From: Colwellia ponticola
GTDB taxonomy: Bacteria; Pseudomonadota; Gammaproteobacteria; Enterobacterales; Alteromonadaceae
Assembly: GCF_005885605.1 (NCBI RefSeq)
Contig: NZ_SZVP01000001.1
Coordinates: 62,001-126,000 of the forward strand
Direction of reading: 5' to 3'
DNA: 64,000 nt
A program made the translations under genes and the position numbers. Shown here piece after piece: positions 31,899 to 42,882 of this stretch (position 1 is its first letter; every line of letters starts with the position of its first letter). The notes beneath the pieces were generated by a model. That model was not told where the DNA came from and did not search any database. It saw only the letters and a list, made by a program, of their open reading frames with translations.

Positions 31899-32522
31899 AT
31901 GTTGAGTTTATTAGTTTTAGCAAAAGGCTTCACCCTGACTTTAAGTATGATTATGCCTATTGGTACGCAAAATTCGATGCTAATCAACCAAGGCATTAGT
32001 CAAAATCATCATAAAATGACAGCGGCTCTTTTTGTACTTTACGATGCTTTATTAATAAGTATGGGCGTGCTCGGTGGTAGTATTTTACTATCGCATAACC
32101 CGATGTTATTTAACCTACTTACTTGGGGCGGTATCTTATTTTTAACGGTTTATGGCTCGCTATCAATGAAGTCCGCCATTGTGAAAAGTAAAAACACCAC
32201 TGATACCGTATTGAAAAAAAAATCAGCAAAGATTGTTTTTTTAACGTCTTTGGCAGTCACTTTTTTAAATCCCCATGCTTATATTGATACGGTAATGGTT
32301 ATTGGTAGTGTGGGTGGGCAATATGCCGATGAAGGAAAAATATACTTTTTGGTTGGTTGTATTTTTGGTTCATTAACTTGGTTTACTTGTTTGGCATTAG
32401 GCGCAGCTAAGCTGTCAAAACAATTAAGTAAACCGAAAGTAAAAATGATTATAGATATTATTATTGCCTTGGTTATGTGGTTGGTTGCTTGGTCACTCTT
32501 TAATACTTGGTTAACAAGGTAA
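31899..32522 (+). CDS. argO: LysE-family amino acid exporter, ArgO type
   Basis: This 207-residue inner-membrane protein has five or six hydrophobic segments and the LysE-family opening KGFTLTLSMIMPIGTQNSMLINQGI. A later LNPHAYIDTVMVIGSVGGQY is diagnostic of LysE/ArgO exporters of basic amino acids. It is likely driven by the proton motive force. It is divergent from argP, its probable activator, with the shared promoter in the 116-bp gap. Substrate (arginine or lysine) is inferred from family and context. Confidence 0.92.
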   Translation: MLSLLVLAKGFTLTLSMIMPIGTQNSMLINQGISQNHHKMTAALFVLYDALLISMGVLGGSILLSHNPMLFNLLTWGGILFLTVYGSLSMKSAIVKSKNTTDTVLKKKSAKIVFLTSLAVTFLNPHAYIDTVMVIGSVGGQYADEGKIYFLVGCIFGSLTWFTCLALGAAKLSKQLSKPKVKMIIDIIIALVMWLVAWSLFNTWLTR

Positions 32523-32775
32523 TAAGTTAATAAGTTAACGACTACCTAAGCACTTTACTAAGTAGTTATCTAGGAAATAAAGCTACAGACAATAAAGGTT
32601 AAAAAATCAAGAAATGCTAACACTGCTTATGGCATAATCTAACGATAATACCTGTAGGTATATTTATACCCATTATCCCGATTATTTAGCTGTTAATAAA
32701 CGACTAGTACCCTACTAACACGGTACTAACACCTTATTAGCAAGCTACCTATAACATAAGAGTTTTAGCTTTTCT

Positions 32776-35421
32776 ATGACCACTGCCACCAAAGATTTAT
32801 CCGCTCACACGCCAATGATGCGTCAATATTTAACCATTAAAGCCGAGTTTCCACATACTTTAATCTTTTATCGTATGGGCGATTTTTATGAGTTATTTTT
32901 TGATGATGCCAAAAAAGCCTCTGATTTGTTAGATATTTCACTTACCGCGCGTGGTAAAACCGGTGGCAATGCTATTCCTATGGCCGGCGTGCCCTATCAT
33001 GCTGCTGAAAACTACTTAGCGAAATTAGTGAGTTTGGGGGAATCAGTCGCCATTTGTGAGCAAATTGGTGATCCTGCTACGAGTAAAGGCCCCGTTGAGC
33101 GTAAAGTGGTACGTGTTATCACCCCTGGCACCGTTAGTGATGAGGCGCTCTTAACCGACAGGCAAGATAATTTAATTGTCGCCATAGTTGATAATCAATC
33201 ACCCAATGCCAAATTAAAAACTAACTCTGCGCCAGCTTTTGGTCTAGCTTATTTAGATATGGCTAGTGGTCGCTTTGTCCTCACTGAGCCACAAACTAGT
33301 GAACAACTACAAGCGGAGCTGCAACGCTTAGCGCCTGCTGAATTACTTTATAGTGAATCACTACAAGACTTTGACTTAATAGCCCATAGAAAGGGCTTGC
33401 GCCGCCGCCCAGAATGGGAATTTGATCTTGATACTGCAATAAGCTTACTCAATAAACAATTTGATACCAAAGCGTTAACGGGTTTTGGCGTTGATGATAA
33501 ACCTTTAGGCTTGGCGGCTGCCGGCTGTTTATTTCAATATGTAAAAGATACTCAGCGTACTGCCCTGCCCCATATTCGCGCCATTGTTTGTGAATCGGCT
33601 AATAAAGGTGTAGTACTTGATGCCGCTACTAGACGTAATTTAGAGCTTACTCAAAATTTGCATGGCGGTTTAGATAATACTATCGCCGCTATTTTAGATA
33701 AATCATCAACGCCTATGGGCTCGCGCTTACTTAAACGCTGGCTACATTTTCCGTTACGTGATTTAACCGTATTGCATAATCGCCAAAATACCGTTGCTGA
33801 TATCATCGCACTAGATTTAATCACGCCGATTCAGCCATTATTAAAAAGCTTGGGTGATATTGAGCGTATTGTCGCCAGAATAGCGTTAGGCTCTGCCCGA
33901 CCACGAGATTTTGCTCGTTTACGTTTTGCTCTACAACAACTGCCAGCGCTGCAAACAGAACTAACTACAGAGTTAAATGCCGCGCAACAAGAGAAGTCAC
34001 CCAAAGCCATAACGAGTTACTTAACCACTATTGCCGAACAAAGCCAGCCAATACCTGGGCTACAACATTTACTAGAACAAGCTATTGTTGAAAATCCACC
34101 CGTGTTGATACGTGATGGCGGTGTTATCGCACCTGGTTATCACGAAGAGCTCGATATATTACGTGATTTAAGTGATGGTGCAACGGAGTTTTTAGCACAG
34201 CTTGAACAACGTGAAAAAGAACGCACAGGCATACAGTCATTAAAAGTAGGTTATAACAAAGTACATGGCTTTTTCATTGAAATGAGTCGCACCGCTGCCG
34301 TTGATGTCCCTGATGATTATATTCGCCGACAAACATTAAAAAATAATGAACGCTTTATTACCGAAGAGTTAAAAAAACACGAAGAAAAAGTACTGAGCGC
34401 TCAAAGTAAATTTTTAGCCTTAGAAAAAACACTTTATCAAGAGCTATTCGACAAGGTATTACCTGACTTAGCGCAATTACAGCAGTTAAGCCAAGCGATT
34501 GCTGAACTTGATGTATTAACCACTTTTGCCGAGCGAGCATTAACGCTAAATTATGTAAAACCTCGGTTAGTTGCAGAGCCTGGCATTAGCATTGATGCTG
34601 GTCGACATGTTGTTGTTGAACAAATGACTACCGATGCCTTTATTGCTAACCCTGTACTATTAACAGAGCAGCGAAAAATGTTGATTATTACTGGGCCAAA
34701 CATGGGCGGTAAATCAACTTATATGCGCCAAACGGCTTTAATCGTACTACTTGCGCATATCGGTTGTTATGTGCCAGCAAGTAGCGCCACCATAGGGTTA
34801 GTCGATAGAATATTTACCCGAATAGGTGCCTCTGATGACTTAGCCAGTGGCCGTTCAACCTTTATGGTAGAAATGACTGAAACTGCCAACATACTACATA
34901 ATGCGACGGATAAAAGCTTAGTGTTACTCGATGAAATTGGTCGTGGTACCAGTACTTACGATGGTTTGTCACTGGCTTGGGCATGTGCAGAAATGCTAGC
35001 TCTAAAAACCAAAGCATTCACTTTATTTGCTACTCATTATTTTGAGTTAACCTTACTGGCCGAGCAAATATCCACGCTAGCTAATGTTCATTTAGATGCA
35101 ATAGAACATGACGATAATATTGTTTTTATGCACGCTATTAAAGAAGGTGCTGCCAGCAAGAGCTTTGGCTTACAAGTAGCGCAGCTAGCGGGGGTACCAA
35201 AAATGGTGATCAAGCGTGCCAAGCAGCGATTAACTGAACTAGAGCAACAGCAAGCGCCAACGGTATTATCACCAGCACCGGCAGAAAGTAATGCTTTTGA
35301 GCAATTAAGTTTAGTGACCGAAGAACATCCAGCGCTAACAACACTTATCGACACAGATATTAATGAGTTAAGCCCGCGACAAGCACTAGAGTTATTATTT
35401 ACTTTAAAAGAACAGCTATAG
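32776..35421 (+). CDS. mutS: DNA mismatch repair protein MutS
   Basis: MutS recognises base mismatches and small loops and recruits MutL. The 881-residue protein has the mismatch-binding domain with [15 protein letters not shown], containing the Phe-x-Glu motif near the N-terminus. The connector, lever and clamp domains follow. The ATPase domain has Walker [15 protein letters not shown] (about 638-651), the ABC-like [16 protein letters not shown], Walker [16 protein letters not shown] and [10 protein letters not shown]-terminal dimer/tetramer helix ends the protein ([17 protein letters not shown]). Length is slightly above E. coli MutS (853). Confidence 0.98.
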   Translation: MTTATKDLSAHTPMMRQYLTIKAEFPHTLIFYRMGDFYELFFDDAKKASDLLDISLTARGKTGGNAIPMAGVPYHAAENYLAKLVSLGESVAICEQIGDPATSKGPVERKVVRVITPGTVSDEALLTDRQDNLIVAIVDNQSPNAKLKTNSAPAFGLAYLDMASGRFVLTEPQTSEQLQAELQRLAPAELLYSESLQDFDLIAHRKGLRRRPEWEFDLDTAISLLNKQFDTKALTGFGVDDKPLGLAAAGCLFQYVKDTQRTALPHIRAIVCESANKGVVLDAATRRNLELTQNLHGGLDNTIAAILDKSSTPMGSRLLKRWLHFPLRDLTVLHNRQNTVADIIALDLITPIQPLLKSLGDIERIVARIALGSARPRDFARLRFALQQLPALQTELTTELNAAQQEKSPKAITSYLTTIAEQSQPIPGLQHLLEQAIVENPPVLIRDGGVIAPGYHEELDILRDLSDGATEFLAQLEQREKERTGIQSLKVGYNKVHGFFIEMSRTAAVDVPDDYIRRQTLKNNERFITEELKKHEEKVLSAQSKFLALEKTLYQELFDKVLPDLAQLQQLSQAIAELDVLTTFAERALTLNYVKPRLVAEPGISIDAGRHVVVEQMTTDAFIANPVLLTEQRKMLIITGPNMGGKSTYMRQTALIVLLAHIGCYVPASSATIGLVDRIFTRIGASDDLASGRSTFMVEMTETANILHNATDKSLVLLDEIGRGTSTYDGLSLAWACAEMLALKTKAFTLFATHYFELTLLAEQISTLANVHLDAIEHDDNIVFMHAIKEGAASKSFGLQVAQLAGVPKMVIKRAKQRLTELEQQQAPTVLSPAPAESNAFEQLSLVTEEHPALTTLIDTDINELSPRQALELLFTLKEQL

Positions 35422-35505
35422 GTAACTTATAACAGAGCCAGTTGAATAAACTTAACTGGCTGTTGGTTAAGACCAGTGAGAAACATATAGGGCTTAGAAA
35501 CGAAA

Positions 35506-35536
35506 AAAGCCTCAGCAGTATTAGTGCTGAGGCTTT
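35506..35536 (-). terminator. Terminator for the minus-strand tRNA-Phe
   Basis: A perfect 12-bp stem AAAGCCTCAGCA/TGCTGAGGCTTT with a 7-base loop is followed on the minus strand by six Ts. It starts 12 bp after the tRNA 3' end. It may also help end mutS transcripts from the other side. Confidence 0.85.
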
Positions 35537-35547
35537 CATCTTTTTTA

Positions 35548-35623
35548 TGGTGCCCCGACCCGGATTTGAACCAGGGACACGAGGATTTTCAATCCTCTGC
35601 TCTACCAACTGAGCTATCGGGGC
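35548..35623 (-). tRNA. tRNA-Phe (GAA)
   Basis: The 76-nt sequence on the minus strand forms a complete cloverleaf: acceptor GCCCCGA paired with TCGGGGC, D-arm GCTC AGTTGGTA GAGC, anticodon stem GAGGA/TCCTC with GAA in the loop, T-arm with GGTTCAAATCC, and encoded CCA. It is identical to the tRNA-Phe at 43097-43172 on the other strand. Confidence 0.97.
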
Positions 35624-35659
35624 ATTCTTTATAAAGCAATAACTCTCTAAAGAGCGCGT

Positions 35660-35688
35660 ATAATATAGTTAAAAATTATAAGAGGCAA
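35660..35688 (-). promoter_or_regulatory. Promoter of tRNA-Phe with GC-rich discriminator
   Basis: On the minus strand TTGCCT and TATTAT are separated by 17 bp, and the discriminator reads ACGCGC. GC-rich discriminators are typical of stable-RNA promoters under stringent control. It lies 36 bp upstream of the tRNA. Confidence 0.7.
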
Positions 35689-35763
35689 CCATTTTATGAG
35701 AAATATTACATAAAAAAGTGAATTAAATTAACGCTGTTCAATTAAGCAACTACTAGTGGCTAT

Positions 35764-36141
35764 TTAAAGTTCAAAATCACTAAAGTCGATATCAGTGTCT
35801 ATATCGATATTCGTCTCTACGTCTGCAGTAGGCTTTGTTTTACTTGGTTTAGGTGGATCAAGTAATGAGGGTTGCCTATCAAGTTCATTTTCTTGATTAA
35901 GCTCAGTTGCTGATTTTACTGTCGGCTGTCTTGTCAACTGTGCTGCTTTTAACTTTTTATTTTGCTTACGTTTCTTGCGTTGAAGACAACGTTTAATTAC
36001 TTTTTGCTTTTCATTAGTGCTGAACTCTTTCCAGTGTTGACGTTCATCACGTGAACGCATACAACCTAGGCAGTGACCTTTGTCATCAGACTCACAAATG
36101 CCAATACAAGGGCTAGGGATATCAAAAAACTCTAATTGCAC
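35764..36141 (-). CDS. DUF1289 family protein with long polar tail
   Basis: The N-terminal 55 residues match the DUF1289 family: SPCIGICESDDKGHCLGCMRSRDERQHW, with four cysteines in a C-x3-C-x7-C-x2-C pattern likely to bind a metal or Fe-S cluster. Residues after about 60 are low-complexity. They start with a Lys/Arg run and continue as a Thr/Asp-rich acidic tail, probably disordered. No function is established for the family. It lies downstream of the SulP gene on the same strand, with a terminator in between, so it is probably transcribed separately. Confidence 0.85.
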   Translation of the reverse strand: MQLEFFDIPSPCIGICESDDKGHCLGCMRSRDERQHWKEFSTNEKQKVIKRCLQRKKRKQNKKLKAAQLTRQPTVKSATELNQENELDRQPSLLDPPKPSKTKPTADVETNIDIDTDIDFSDFEL

Positions 36142-36272
36142 TTATCTCTCGCTTAGCTTTTAGCTTAACTTGATATTAGTTTGTTCTTAACTTTTATTTA
36201 TCGTTTAACTATTATTCAACGATTAGTTAACTATCACTACAACGCTTACGATACCTTTATTAGCAGTAATAA

Positions 36273-36311
36273 AAAATGCGCTGTAAGTTAACTATAACTT
36301 ATCAGCGCATT
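36273..36311 (-). terminator. Terminator downstream of the SulP transporter gene
   Basis: The arms AATGCGCTG and CAGCGCATT plus inner TAAGTTA/TAACTTA form a long stem with one bulge. On the minus strand it runs into six Ts. It lies about 60 bp after the SulP stop. Confidence 0.87.
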
Positions 36312-36369
36312 CTTATAATAGCTAGCGGTGTTAACGCTAACTCATCAATTTATAACAAAAAAGGGAATA

Positions 36370-37893
36370 TTAATCTTTACTCACTACATGGTAATGAGGA
36401 TCTTCAATAATATTAAGCTCTACTAATTTATCAGCTTTATGTAGTAGCGCTTTACAATCCTTATTTAGATGCTTTAAATGCATGTTTTTATTACGTGATA
36501 AGTAACGCTCGGCTAGGGTATCAATGGCTTCAATAGCAGAGTGGTCAACAACACGAGCACTTTTAAAGTCAACAATCACATCATTACTGTCTTCTTCTGG
36601 AGTAAATTGCTCAAGAAAGTTCGCAATAGAACCGAAAAATATCGGTCCATCTACTTCATATACTGTTGAGCCGCTTTCATTAACAGTGCGATGTACAGCA
36701 ATATGTTTAGCATGCTCCCAAGCAAACACTAAGGCTGAAACGATTACACCAACAATAACAGCAACAGCAAGATCAGAGTAAACAGTAACCCCTGAGACCA
36801 ATACAATAACAAAGGCATCCGCTTTAGGTACTTTGCCTAAAATGCGCAGGCTTGACCATTCAAACGTACCAATAACCACAATAAACATCACACCCACTAA
36901 TGCAGCAAGTGGAATTTGTTCAATCAAATCAGAGGCAAATAATATAAAGCCTAATAAAGCTAATGCTGCAGTAATACCTGAGGCTCTACCACGACCACCT
37001 GAATTTACGTTGATCATCGACTGACCTATCATGGCACAACCACCCATGCCGCCAAAAAAACCTGTTGCCGTATTAGCTGCACCTTGAGCAATACATTCTT
37101 TATTGCTCTTACCACGAGTACCCGTTAGCTCATCAATTAAAGTCAATGTTAGTAATGACTCAATAAGACCAATGGCTGCCAGTACTAACGCAAAAGGTAA
37201 AATAATTTTTAATGTTTCTAATGAAAAAGGCACATCAGGAATAGCAAAGGTAGGTAAACCACCAGCAATTGAGGCAACATCACCAACAAGTTTGGTATCT
37301 AAATCAAGGACAAACACTAATACTGAAATACCGACAATAGCCACTAAGGTAGAAGGGACTGCTTTAGTGATTTTTGGAAAAAAGTGAATAATAGCCATAG
37401 TTAACACAATTAAGCCAGCCATGATAAATAATGGGTTACCTTGCATCCATTCAAGTTCTCCAGCGGCGTTAGTCACTTTAAATTGCCCTAACTGCGCTAA
37501 AAAAATAACAATGGCTAAACCATTAACAAAACCTAACATAACAGGGTGTGGTACTAGGCGGATAAACTTACCTAATTTAAAAATACCCGCCATTATTTGC
37601 AATAGACCGGTGAGCACCACAGTGGCAAATAAATATTCAACACCGTGAATAGCAACTAAACTGACCATCACGACTGCCATAGCGCCGGTAGCACCAGAAA
37701 TCATTCCCGGACGACCACCAAAAATAGCAGTAATTAAGCCCACCATAAAAGCGGCGTATAAACCGACTAATGGCTCTACGCCAGCAACAAAGGCGAAAGC
37801 TACAGCTTCAGGTACCAGTGCTAATGCAACGGTTAGGCCTGATAGCACATCATTTTTCAAGTTAGACACTTTACTAGCGTGTAATTCAAACAT
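36370..37893 (-). CDS. SulP-family anion transporter with STAS domain
   Basis: This 507-residue inner-membrane protein belongs to the SLC26/SulP family of anion transporters. It opens with [24 protein letters not shown] and [13 protein letters not shown], typical of the first transmembrane helices. About 12-14 hydrophobic segments follow, and a C-terminal cytosolic STAS domain (about 395-500) has [20 protein letters not shown]. It may carry sulfate, bicarbonate or another anion; substrate cannot be called from sequence. In marine proteobacteria relatives are often annotated as sulfate permeases or sodium-dependent bicarbonate transporters. DUF1289 lies downstream, and a GntR regulator is encoded upstream. 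Confidence 0.9.
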   Translation of the reverse strand: MFELHASKVSNLKNDVLSGLTVALALVPEAVAFAFVAGVEPLVGLYAAFMVGLITAIFGGRPGMISGATGAMAVVMVSLVAIHGVEYLFATVVLTGLLQIMAGIFKLGKFIRLVPHPVMLGFVNGLAIVIFLAQLGQFKVTNAAGELEWMQGNPLFIMAGLIVLTMAIIHFFPKITKAVPSTLVAIVGISVLVFVLDLDTKLVGDVASIAGGLPTFAIPDVPFSLETLKIILPFALVLAAIGLIESLLTLTLIDELTGTRGKSNKECIAQGAANTATGFFGGMGGCAMIGQSMINVNSGGRGRASGITAALALLGFILFASDLIEQIPLAALVGVMFIVVIGTFEWSSLRILGKVPKADAFVIVLVSGVTVYSDLAVAVIVGVIVSALVFAWEHAKHIAVHRTVNESGSTVYEVDGPIFFGSIANFLEQFTPEEDSNDVIVDFKSARVVDHSAIEAIDTLAERYLSRNKNMHLKHLNKDCKALLHKADKLVELNIIEDPHYHVVSKD

Positions 37894-38187
37894 TTTTATC
37901 TCATTGGGTTTATCGCCAACAGTTACGGTTAAGTTAACCTATTAGCGGGTACGAATTGGCAAACCTGAATCTTCTCTGCTTAACTAGCGTAGCATTAACT
38001 AAGCTAGTATTAGCTCACGTAAATTAATTAACGCGAACATAAGCTATGTATAAATAACTAAAATAAACAGAGACAAAGAAGCAAATTTTGTGTGATTTTG
38101 CGGGGCGTGAATACTATAGAAATGCACAATAAAAGTCAATATTTGCTTACTTTTACAACACAATAAACCGGTAATGTTAAGTGGAAG

Positions 38188-38850
38188 CTACATTAATTCA
38201 CGTTGCTCTAAAAAAGCTTTGATTTCATTTCTAGAGCTAAGTATATGGTGCTTTAAAACCTCAACAGCTTTATCAACATCGCCCGTTTTACAGAATGCTA
38301 ATAGCTGATGATGCTCAGGACCTGCTTTTGAAATACCGCCCGCCCATAATAAGTGCATACGAATATACCTATCTGCATTCTTGTTTAAGGTATTAACTAA
38401 ATCTTGTGTTTGTGGGCGATTAGCCCCTGAGTATAAACAATTATGAAAACGAGAGTTAAGTTCGCTCCAGGTATTGGTGGCATTTTCTTTACCAAGCGCC
38501 TGGTCTAACTCGATTAAAATATCATTCGCTTCTGTTAATTTTTTATCCGTTAAAAAAGGTAATGAAGCAGCAAGTAAGTGTCCTTCAAGCATCGCCCGTA
38601 ATTCAAAAAGCTCAGCCACATGCTTAGCATTAAGCTCGGTTACTGTTGCGCCTTTATGAGCCTCAAAAACAACAAGGCCTTCCCCTTCTAAATGCAATAA
38701 TGCCTCTCTAACGGGAATACGACTAACGTTTAATTCTGCCGCTAGTGATGCTTGGCGAAGTGACTCTCCTGCTTTTAATTCACCACTTAAAATTTTTTCT
38801 CTTAGGGTTTCAACCACTAACTGCGTTCTTGTTTTATATACTATGGTCAT
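38188..38850 (-). CDS. GntR-family regulator, FadR (FCD) subfamily
   Basis: The 220-residue protein has a winged helix-turn-helix (LREKILSGELKAGESLRQASLA, VSRIPVREALLHLEGEGLV) followed by an all-helical FCD ligand-binding domain. It contains LFELRAMLEGHLLA, NSRFHNCLYSGA and EHHQLLAFCKTGD, where the histidines and Asp could bind a metal and an organic acid. Such regulators control catabolism of carboxylates or sugar acids. No catabolic operon is adjacent: it stands between the SulP gene and a MITE-like element, so its targets are unknown. Confidence 0.9.
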   Translation of the reverse strand: MTIVYKTRTQLVVETLREKILSGELKAGESLRQASLAAELNVSRIPVREALLHLEGEGLVVFEAHKGATVTELNAKHVAELFELRAMLEGHLLAASLPFLTDKKLTEANDILIELDQALGKENATNTWSELNSRFHNCLYSGANRPQTQDLVNTLNKNADRYIRMHLLWAGGISKAGPEHHQLLAFCKTGDVDKAVEVLKHHILSSRNEIKAFLEQRELM

Positions 38851-38863
38851 AAAATGATCCTAA

Positions 38864-39131
38864 CTAGGGTCTGTTGATCTTTCAGGGTTAAAATTTATTC
38901 AATTTAAAACGGGGTTAATCGCGGCGCGAGCTTCAAATAATAGTTATTCTATTTAAAAAGCGAGCAACAAAGAGTACATTCGTTTTAAATGAACCTAAAG
39001 GGAGCACTTGTTTGAAATTTATAAGGCGTTATCACATGTTCGTGTAGCTAGCTACACATCACATGCTCTGCCTTTTTAAAATACCAAACAAGTCGCTGTA
39101 AAAGTAATCTCGAAAGGTTAACAGACCCTAG
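38864..39131. mobile_element. MITE-like element with AGGGTCTGTT terminal inverted repeats
   Basis: A 268-bp non-coding block has inverted ends AGGGTCTGTTGATCTTTC and GAAAGGTTAACAGACCCT, 16 of 18 positions complementary, bounded by CTAG on each side. The interior contains a hairpin around GTGTAGCTAGCTACAC (39043-39058) and has no open frame. It occupies nearly half of the 593-bp gap between the GntR gene and the next gene and is unlike the element at 1274-1603. The remaining 39132-39443 holds only promoter-like AT-rich sequence. Confidence 0.75.
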
Positions 39132-39443
39132 CCTCAACAACTCTTTTAACAGCGTTTTAATAGTACATTATTAACAATGTATATTACTCTTTTATTCCTA
39201 ACACTTTACTTACTAATGAACTATCCAGTCAGTTTCTTTTACTTGCTAGGCAGTGCACAACCGCTTAAATACAAAAAACTACAGATTAAAAAACTTTGTT
39301 CATGGTTAAAGATCCATCTGTAATAAAAATTACGGCAGTTTAACCAACTACCGTGTTTTTATCATTAACTTTATCGAGTTGTATGGATCAATAATGAAAT
39401 TAACCTGCTATGATATCGATGAACATTATTATAGGAAAATCAC

Positions 39444-39806
39444 ATGGAAATTATCGCCATACTGGCGTTGCTGCTATTAATTTGGATGCTATGGCAGTTA
39501 GTAAAAGCAAAAAGGTTTACCCGCTTTAAACGACAAATTGATACTGAATTAAAAGATAAGGTAATTGCTAATATTATTGAGGAATTAACGTTAACTCGTA
39601 GTGAGCAATTACCTAACAACGAATGTCATCAAGCAGCAACATTACTTTTTTGGACACAATATAAAAGCCGTATATTGCATGCAGCTTTAACACGTGAAAT
39701 AGTTGATCAACAATGGCTGATAGACACAGGTAATTTACGTAACGCCCAACATTTATTTTTTATTGAGCGTCACCACTTACCTAAACCGCAGCAAACAGAA
39801 GAATAA
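39444..39806 (+). CDS. Hypothetical membrane-anchored protein
   Basis: I do not recognise this 120-residue protein. It has one N-terminal transmembrane segment (IIAILALLLLIWMLWQLV) followed by a basic juxtamembrane stretch (KAKRFTRFKR), suggesting an N-out, C-in single-pass protein. The rest is a soluble helical domain (ELKDKVIANIIEELTL to QWLIDTGNLRNAQHLFF). An AGGA-like site precedes the ATG (ATAGGAAAATCAC). It ends 49 bp before convergent trmB; a hairpin overlapping the trmB stop could terminate it. Confidence 0.75.
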   Translation: MEIIAILALLLLIWMLWQLVKAKRFTRFKRQIDTELKDKVIANIIEELTLTRSEQLPNNECHQAATLLFWTQYKSRILHAALTREIVDQQWLIDTGNLRNAQHLFFIERHHLPKPQQTEE

Positions 39807-39842
39807 GGTAACCATACCGATAACGCTGGTGATTCGAAACGA

Positions 39843-39870
39843 GCTAAAAAGGCTATTAAGCCTTTTTAGC
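39843..39870 (+). terminator. Weak hairpin overlapping the trmB stop
   Basis: GCTAAAAAGGCT and AGCCTTTTTAGC pair around a four-base loop. The Ts lie inside the stem rather than after it, and the hairpin overlaps the last trmB codons, so it is only a possible terminator for the plus-strand gene. Confidence 0.4.
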
Positions 39871-40581
39871 AAATTGTAAATCCCATACGCCATGACCTAG
39901 GTTTTGGCCACGGTTTTCAAATTTAGTCAATGGACGAGAATCAGGGCGTGGTACATAGTCGTTTGTCTCAGACAAGTTACTATAACCTGGCGCACTTTGC
40001 ATATCTTCTAGCATACATTGTGCATAATTTTCCCAGTCAGTTGCCATATGAAATACACCGCCGACTTTCAATTTTTGTCTGATCGTTTCAACAAATTCAG
40101 CCGAAACAATTCTTCGTTTATGATGCTTTTTCTTATGCCACGGATCAGGAAAAAATAATTGCACCGTTGTCAGTGAGCCGTCAGGTATACAATCAGCTAA
40201 AATCTCAATAGCATCATGCTCATATACTTTTAAATTGCTAACGCCTGCTTCAACTGCAGATGAAATACAAGCGCCAACACCGGGCTTGTGTACTTCAATA
40301 CCAATAAAGTTTAGCTCTGGTGCCGCTTTAGCCATTTCAACTAAAGATTTTCCCATACCAAAACCAATTTCTAACACCACAGGGTTGGTATTAGTAAATA
40401 ATGTTTGAGGTTCAATAACGCCATCACTATGGTTTAGTCCCATGTTTTGCCAATGATCGTTAATCGCACGTTCTTGATTTTTGGTTAAGCGACCTTCGCG
40501 TTTAACAAAGCTACGTACTTTACGAATGTACTTACCTTCTTGCTCAGCCTGCTCTATGGTTTTATGTGTTTTTTCTGTCAT
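39856..40581 (-). CDS. trmB: tRNA (guanine-N7)-methyltransferase TrmB
   Basis: TrmB methylates N7 of G46 in tRNA variable loops using S-adenosylmethionine. The 241-residue protein contains the SAM motif [13 protein letters not shown], then [12 protein letters not shown], the active-site segment [20 protein letters not shown] and the C-terminal [17 protein letters not shown]. Length matches E. coli (239). It is 137 bp downstream of yggL on the same strand and opposite mutY-yggX, the conserved enterobacterial neighbourhood. Confidence 0.97.
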   Translation of the reverse strand: MTEKTHKTIEQAEQEGKYIRKVRSFVKREGRLTKNQERAINDHWQNMGLNHSDGVIEPQTLFTNTNPVVLEIGFGMGKSLVEMAKAAPELNFIGIEVHKPGVGACISSAVEAGVSNLKVYEHDAIEILADCIPDGSLTTVQLFFPDPWHKKKHHKRRIVSAEFVETIRQKLKVGGVFHMATDWENYAQCMLEDMQSAPGYSNLSETNDYVPRPDSRPLTKFENRGQNLGHGVWDLQFAKKA

Positions 40582-40718
40582 TTTAGATCTTTACTCATCT
40601 TCATTTATATATTCAGCAAGTAATATAAAAATTACTGCATAAGTAGTTATTCAAGCTTATTACGTAAAGTCAATGCGCTTTAGGCAATGCCGCATAAAGT
40701 TCATTGATAAAACGTAAG

Positions 40719-41057
40719 TTATTCAGCCCACCAAACATCGTACAAATCGCTTACTGCCACTGACGTCGCACCATTGTCCGTTAACCATTTTTTAACCGCA
40801 CTGCGATGCTCCTCAGTACAAGAGCCTAATGCTTGCGTACAAATAAGACCATGCCATAAAGTATCGCCTTCTCCGCCAAAACCTAAACCATTAGGCTGAA
40901 TAGCTTCGGCAAAAAATTTATTGATAAACGTATCAAGTTCTTCGCCACTGATGTCATCTTTTAATTTCCAAGCAACATCGAAGCCTAATTCTTGAAACTC
41001 ATCAACACGTAATTTTTTACGGATACGGGTACTACGGTTTTTTGCGTTTATTTTCAT
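40719..41057 (-). CDS. yggL: YggL (DUF469) ribosome-associated protein
   Basis: This 112-residue protein belongs to the YggL/DUF469 family, reported to bind the 50S ribosomal subunit. Recognisable blocks are RSTRIRKKLRVDEFQELGFDV, NGLGFGGEGDTLWHGLI and the acidic C-terminal DLYDVWW. It precedes trmB and is divergent from mutY, as in E. coli. No signal or membrane segment is present. Confidence 0.93.
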   Translation of the reverse strand: MKINAKNRSTRIRKKLRVDEFQELGFDVAWKLKDDISGEELDTFINKFFAEAIQPNGLGFGGEGDTLWHGLICTQALGSCTEEHRSAVKKWLTDNGATSVAVSDLYDVWWAE

Positions 41058-41337
41058 TATTAAAGCCTTATATTTTTCTTAATGCTAAATGGGAACTCTT
41101 AATGACTCTACTAATTAATGATGAAAAAATGATTAACGAGCCATTAAAATGAACTAAGCGAAGCGAATTTTAAAGGCGATATTATATACCCCTTACTTAG
41201 TAAAGGGTAGGATTTCAGTGGTAATTGAAGTCCGAGCCACCCTATTTATCGATAATTAGCGCTATTCGCCATAATTGGTACGAAAAGCTTAATTTGTCTA
41301 TTTGAGCTCAACAAATTATTTAGTTACACTGCGCGCT

Positions 41338-42435
41338 ATGAATAATCCTATAGCACTATCAGCCAATTCGGCTGAAAAATTTGGCCAACAAGTGGTAAGT
41401 TGGTATCACCTGCAAGGTAGAAAGCATCTACCTTGGCAGCAAAACAAAACCCCATACCGCGTATGGATTTCAGAAATAATGCTACAACAAACCCAAGTTG
41501 CTACTGTTATTCCTTATTATCAGCGTTTCATGGCAAGTTTTCCGACCATTACTGACTTAGCCAATGCCGATGAAGATACCGTGTTACATCATTGGACCGG
41601 ACTGGGTTATTATGCTCGAGCCCGAAATTTACATAAGTCAGCCAAGATAATGCTTGCTGATTATGATGGTAATTTTCCCATAGAAATTGAACAAGTTATT
41701 GCTTTACCAGGCATTGGGCGTTCAACCGCAGGCGCTATTCTAAGTTTATCATTAAAGCAATATCACCCTATTTTAGACGGTAATGTAAAACGCGTTTTAG
41801 CACGGAGCTACCTTGTTGAAGGTTATAATGGCTTAAGTAAATTTGATAAAGCCTTATGGCAATTAAGTGAACAATTAACACCGGCAATAGAAACGGATAG
41901 TTTTAATCAAGCAATGATGGATTTGGGCGCAACGGTGTGTACTCGCAGTAAACCAAAATGTGAGCTATGCCCTATTAAACAAAGTTGTTTAGCAAAAGCG
42001 AGTGATCAACAAGCGAACTTTCCTCAGAAAAAGCCGAAAAAGAAAATCCCTGAAAAGAAAACGATCATGGTGATCCCAAGATTAAAAAACAACCTCTCTG
42101 ATAAGGTGCTAATGGAAAAACGCCCTCCTGCAGGTATTTGGGGCGGCTTATGGTGTTTTCATGAAATTGATGATGTCACGGAAATTGATGACTTAATGAC
42201 TAATTTATCACTTAAAGCGCTCTCATCACAAACCTTAACAGAGTTTAGGCATACCTTTAGTCACTTTCATTTAGATATAACACCAGTCATAGTAGACTGC
42301 CAACAACTTGATAATAGTCAGAGTACAAAAATAAACGAACCAGACCAGCAAAAGTGGTATGATTTACAACAAGAATTAAGTGTTGGCTTAGCCGCCTCAA
42401 CACAAAAATTACTGACATTACTTAGAGACTGTTAA
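41338..42435 (+). CDS. mutY: Adenine DNA glycosylase MutY
   Basis: MutY removes adenine mispaired with 8-oxoguanine. From the ATG the product is 365 residues, near the E. coli length (350). It has the catalytic Glu in [11 protein letters not shown], the helix-hairpin-helix [12 protein letters not shown], the catalytic Asp in [12 protein letters not shown] and the [4Fe-4S] ligands [17 protein letters not shown] (C-x6-C-x2-C-x5-C). A C-terminal NUDIX-like 8-oxoG recognition domain ([24 protein letters not shown]) completes it. The frame is open 12 codons further upstream to a TTG, but family alignment favours the ATG. yggX follows at 174 bp. Confidence 0.97.
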   Translation: MNNPIALSANSAEKFGQQVVSWYHLQGRKHLPWQQNKTPYRVWISEIMLQQTQVATVIPYYQRFMASFPTITDLANADEDTVLHHWTGLGYYARARNLHKSAKIMLADYDGNFPIEIEQVIALPGIGRSTAGAILSLSLKQYHPILDGNVKRVLARSYLVEGYNGLSKFDKALWQLSEQLTPAIETDSFNQAMMDLGATVCTRSKPKCELCPIKQSCLAKASDQQANFPQKKPKKKIPEKKTIMVIPRLKNNLSDKVLMEKRPPAGIWGGLWCFHEIDDVTEIDDLMTNLSLKALSSQTLTEFRHTFSHFHLDITPVIVDCQQLDNSQSTKINEPDQQKWYDLQQELSVGLAASTQKLLTLLRDC

Positions 42436-42609
42436 ACGTAAAACTACTGAAGCTGAACGTATAAAACATTGAACTTTAGCAGTTTGACTTGAATAATCAG
42501 TAAAATGTAACAATCTACACTAAAGCTAAGTTCATTGATGAGTGGGCTTTGAATAAATAACTACATACCAATAACTACTAATAATAACTACCAATATAGA
42601 GAAGCCATT

Positions 42610-42882
42610 ATGAGTCGCACAGTATTTTGTCAAAATTTAAACAAAGAAGCCGAAGGTTTAGGCTTTCAACTCTACCCAGGTGAAATAGGTAAACGTATTT
42701 TTGATAATATCTCTAAAGAAGCGTGGGGATTGTGGCAAAAAAAGCAAACCATGCTAATAAATGAAAAAAAAATGAACATGATGAATGCTGATGACCGTGC
42801 TTTTTTAGAAAAAGCTATGGTTGCTTATTTATTTGAAGGGAAAGAACCTGAAATTGAAGGTTACGTACCACCGAGCAAATAA
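42610..42882 (+). CDS. yggX: Fe(II)-trafficking protein YggX
   Basis: YggX is a small protein linked to protection of Fe-S clusters from oxidants. The 90-residue sequence starts [20 protein letters not shown] with the conserved Cys7 and continues [36 protein letters not shown]. Length equals E. coli YggX (91). It follows mutY, the conserved pairing; MutY itself carries an Fe-S cluster. Confidence 0.96.
   Translation: MSRTVFCQNLNKEAEGLGFQLYPGEIGKRIFDNISKEAWGLWQKKQTMLINEKKMNMMNADDRAFLEKAMVAYLFEGKEPEIEGYVPPSK

Noticed and set aside
35399-35608. Minus-strand 69-codon frame
   Set aside because: It overlaps the tRNA-Phe and its terminator; the translated part VEQRIENPRVPGSNPGRGT is the usual artefact from a tRNA gene.
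41302-41337. TTG start for mutY 12 codons earlier
   Set aside because: No homologous N-terminus and no ribosome binding site; the ATG at 41338 fits the family.
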